Below the pieces are notes generated by a model. The model made no database searches. It was not told the origin of the DNA and was given only the letters and a program-made list of their open reading frames with translations. This document shows, piece by piece, positions 5,416 through 5,921 of a stretch of DNA of 5,921 bases. This DNA comes from a bacterium (GTDB lineage Bacteria > Patescibacteriota > Gracilibacteria > UBA1369 > GCA-2718715). Location: NCBI GenBank assembly GCA_030426295.1, contig JAUHYY010000068.1:1-5921 (forward strand), written 5' to 3'. The position numbers and the translations under genes are program-made. The number at the start of each line of letters is the position of its first letter. Position 1 is the first letter of the stretch.

Positions 5416-5910
5416 CTAGTAGTAGTAGCTTGTGTAGTAAGAGTTGTATGGAGCAGAGTAGTATCTGTTTCCATATTGGTTATTGTAGTAACTACCGTAG
5501 TTTCTGTTGTAGTAGTTATTGTAACCATTGTAGTTACTTCTAGAATAGTTGTTATAGTAACTATTGTAAGAAGTATTGTTGTAAGAGTAACCTCTTGAAC
5601 CATCGTAGTAACCATTGTCATAACCGTTGTAGTAACCGTTATTATATGAACTAGATGAAGAAGTAGATACTCTTCTGTATGTAGGTCTAGCTACTTTAGT
5701 TGTTTTATATCTCTTCTCGTAAGAAGTATAACAACCGTAGTAGTCACATTTAGTTACTGGTACATAGTAAGAAGTTCTTACTGTATCGTACTCATAACCA
5801 GAAACTCTGTTATAAGAGTTGTGGTAAGCTAGACCAGTCGCAGGAACAGCTAGCACAGCAACAGAAACTGCAGCAAGCAAACCAGCGAAAACTTTTTTGA
5901 TAGCCTTCAT
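5416..5910 (-). CDS. Secreted Tyr/Asn/Gly/Ser-rich low-complexity protein, unknown function
   Basis: I do not recognise this 164-residue protein as a named family. It begins with a clear signal peptide: lysines at 2, 5 and 6, a hydrophobic core at about 7-22, and a likely cut after GLA (26-28). The mature part starts with a less repetitive segment (29-80) that has a CDYYGC pair (Cys55, Cys60) and many Tyr, Arg and Lys residues. A serine run follows (84-88), then a tail (89-164) in which 65 of 76 residues are Tyr (28), Asn (19), Ser (10) or Gly (8). Arg at 106, 124, 136 and 149 is scattered through the tail. The whole protein has 40 tyrosines. No LPXTG-type anchor or C-terminal membrane helix is present, so it is probably released or held by non-covalent contacts. 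Codons look expression-optimised (TAC 30 of 40 Tyr; GGT, GCT, TCT and AGA common). The promoter lies beyond the right edge, since only 11 bases precede the ATG. A structural, adhesive or amyloid-like surface role is possible but unproven. Confidence 0.85.
   Translation of the reverse strand: MKAIKKVFAGLLAAVSVAVLAVPATGLAYHNSYNRVSGYEYDTVRTSYYVPVTKCDYYGCYTSYEKRYKTTKVARPTYRRVSTSSSSSYNNGYYNGYDNGYYDGSRGYSYNNTSYNSYYNNYSRSNYNGYNNYYNRNYGSYYNNQYGNRYYSAPYNSYYTSYYY
5599..5640 (-). repeat. Short imperfect repeat (NGYY / NGYD) in the Tyr/Asn-rich tail
   Basis: Residues 91-104 read NGYYNGYDNGYYDG, a tandem pattern of three to four near-identical four-residue units. It is visible in the DNA as repeated GTAGTAACC-type blocks on the plus strand. 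The rest of the tail is low complexity without a strict period. Such triplet-rich DNA could expand or contract by slippage. Confidence 0.6.
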
Positions 5911-5921
5911 AGCAACTTTGT

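Noticed and set aside
5403..5621. Minus-strand Thr/Val-rich 72-codon ORF (MTMVTTMVQEV...)
   Set aside because: It is an alternate frame of the TAC/AAC-rich tail of the Tyr/Asn-rich gene; repeated threonine arises from reading the triplets out of frame. The gene with the signal peptide is the real one.
5419..5646. Triplet-rich tract considered as a CRISPR or non-coding tandem repeat
   Set aside because: There are no fixed-length repeats with unique spacers, and the pattern follows codon boundaries of a signal-peptide-bearing ORF.

Overview
The window is AT-rich (about one third G+C by eye) and gene-dense, with no gene-free stretch longer than about 85 bases. It carries six protein genes and no recognisable RNA gene, insertion sequence, integrase or CRISPR array. 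A two-helix T4SS-pilin-like protein, an AI-2E family permease with a lysine-rich tail, a divergent nucleotidyltransferase of a type common in candidate-phylum genomes, and the absence of Shine-Dalgarno sequences together suggest a Patescibacteria/CPR (Saccharibacteria-like) chromosome. This assignment is an inference. The standard code fits: no in-frame TGA interrupts any gene, and all five visible stops are TAA or TAG.

Layout from left to right: (1) The N-terminal 187 codons of der (ribosome-assembly GTPase) lie on the minus strand and run off the left edge. (2) An 84-base divergent spacer separates der from a plus-strand pair: a secreted or membrane T4SS-pilin-like protein followed 25 bases later by an AI-2E family permease, probably one operon. 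(3) A minus-strand predicted nucleotidyltransferase converges on the permease and overlaps its 3' end by 22 bases. (4) A 50-base divergent promoter region separates the nucleotidyltransferase from plus-strand uvrC. (5) uvrC ends in a hairpin that also lies just past the 3' end of a minus-strand gene for a secreted protein extremely rich in Tyr and Asn.

The genes do not form one evident pathway. der and uvrC are housekeeping genes. The pilin-like protein, the permease and the Tyr/Asn-rich protein all concern the cell envelope or exterior. The most unusual items are the Tyr/Asn-rich exported protein, whose codon use differs sharply from the other minus-strand genes, and the UvrC protein. UvrC has a roughly 110-residue insertion inside its nuclease domain, lacks the C-terminal helix-hairpin-helix domain, and has lost one of the four usual cluster cysteines. 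I do not see a clear new multi-gene defence or mobile system here.
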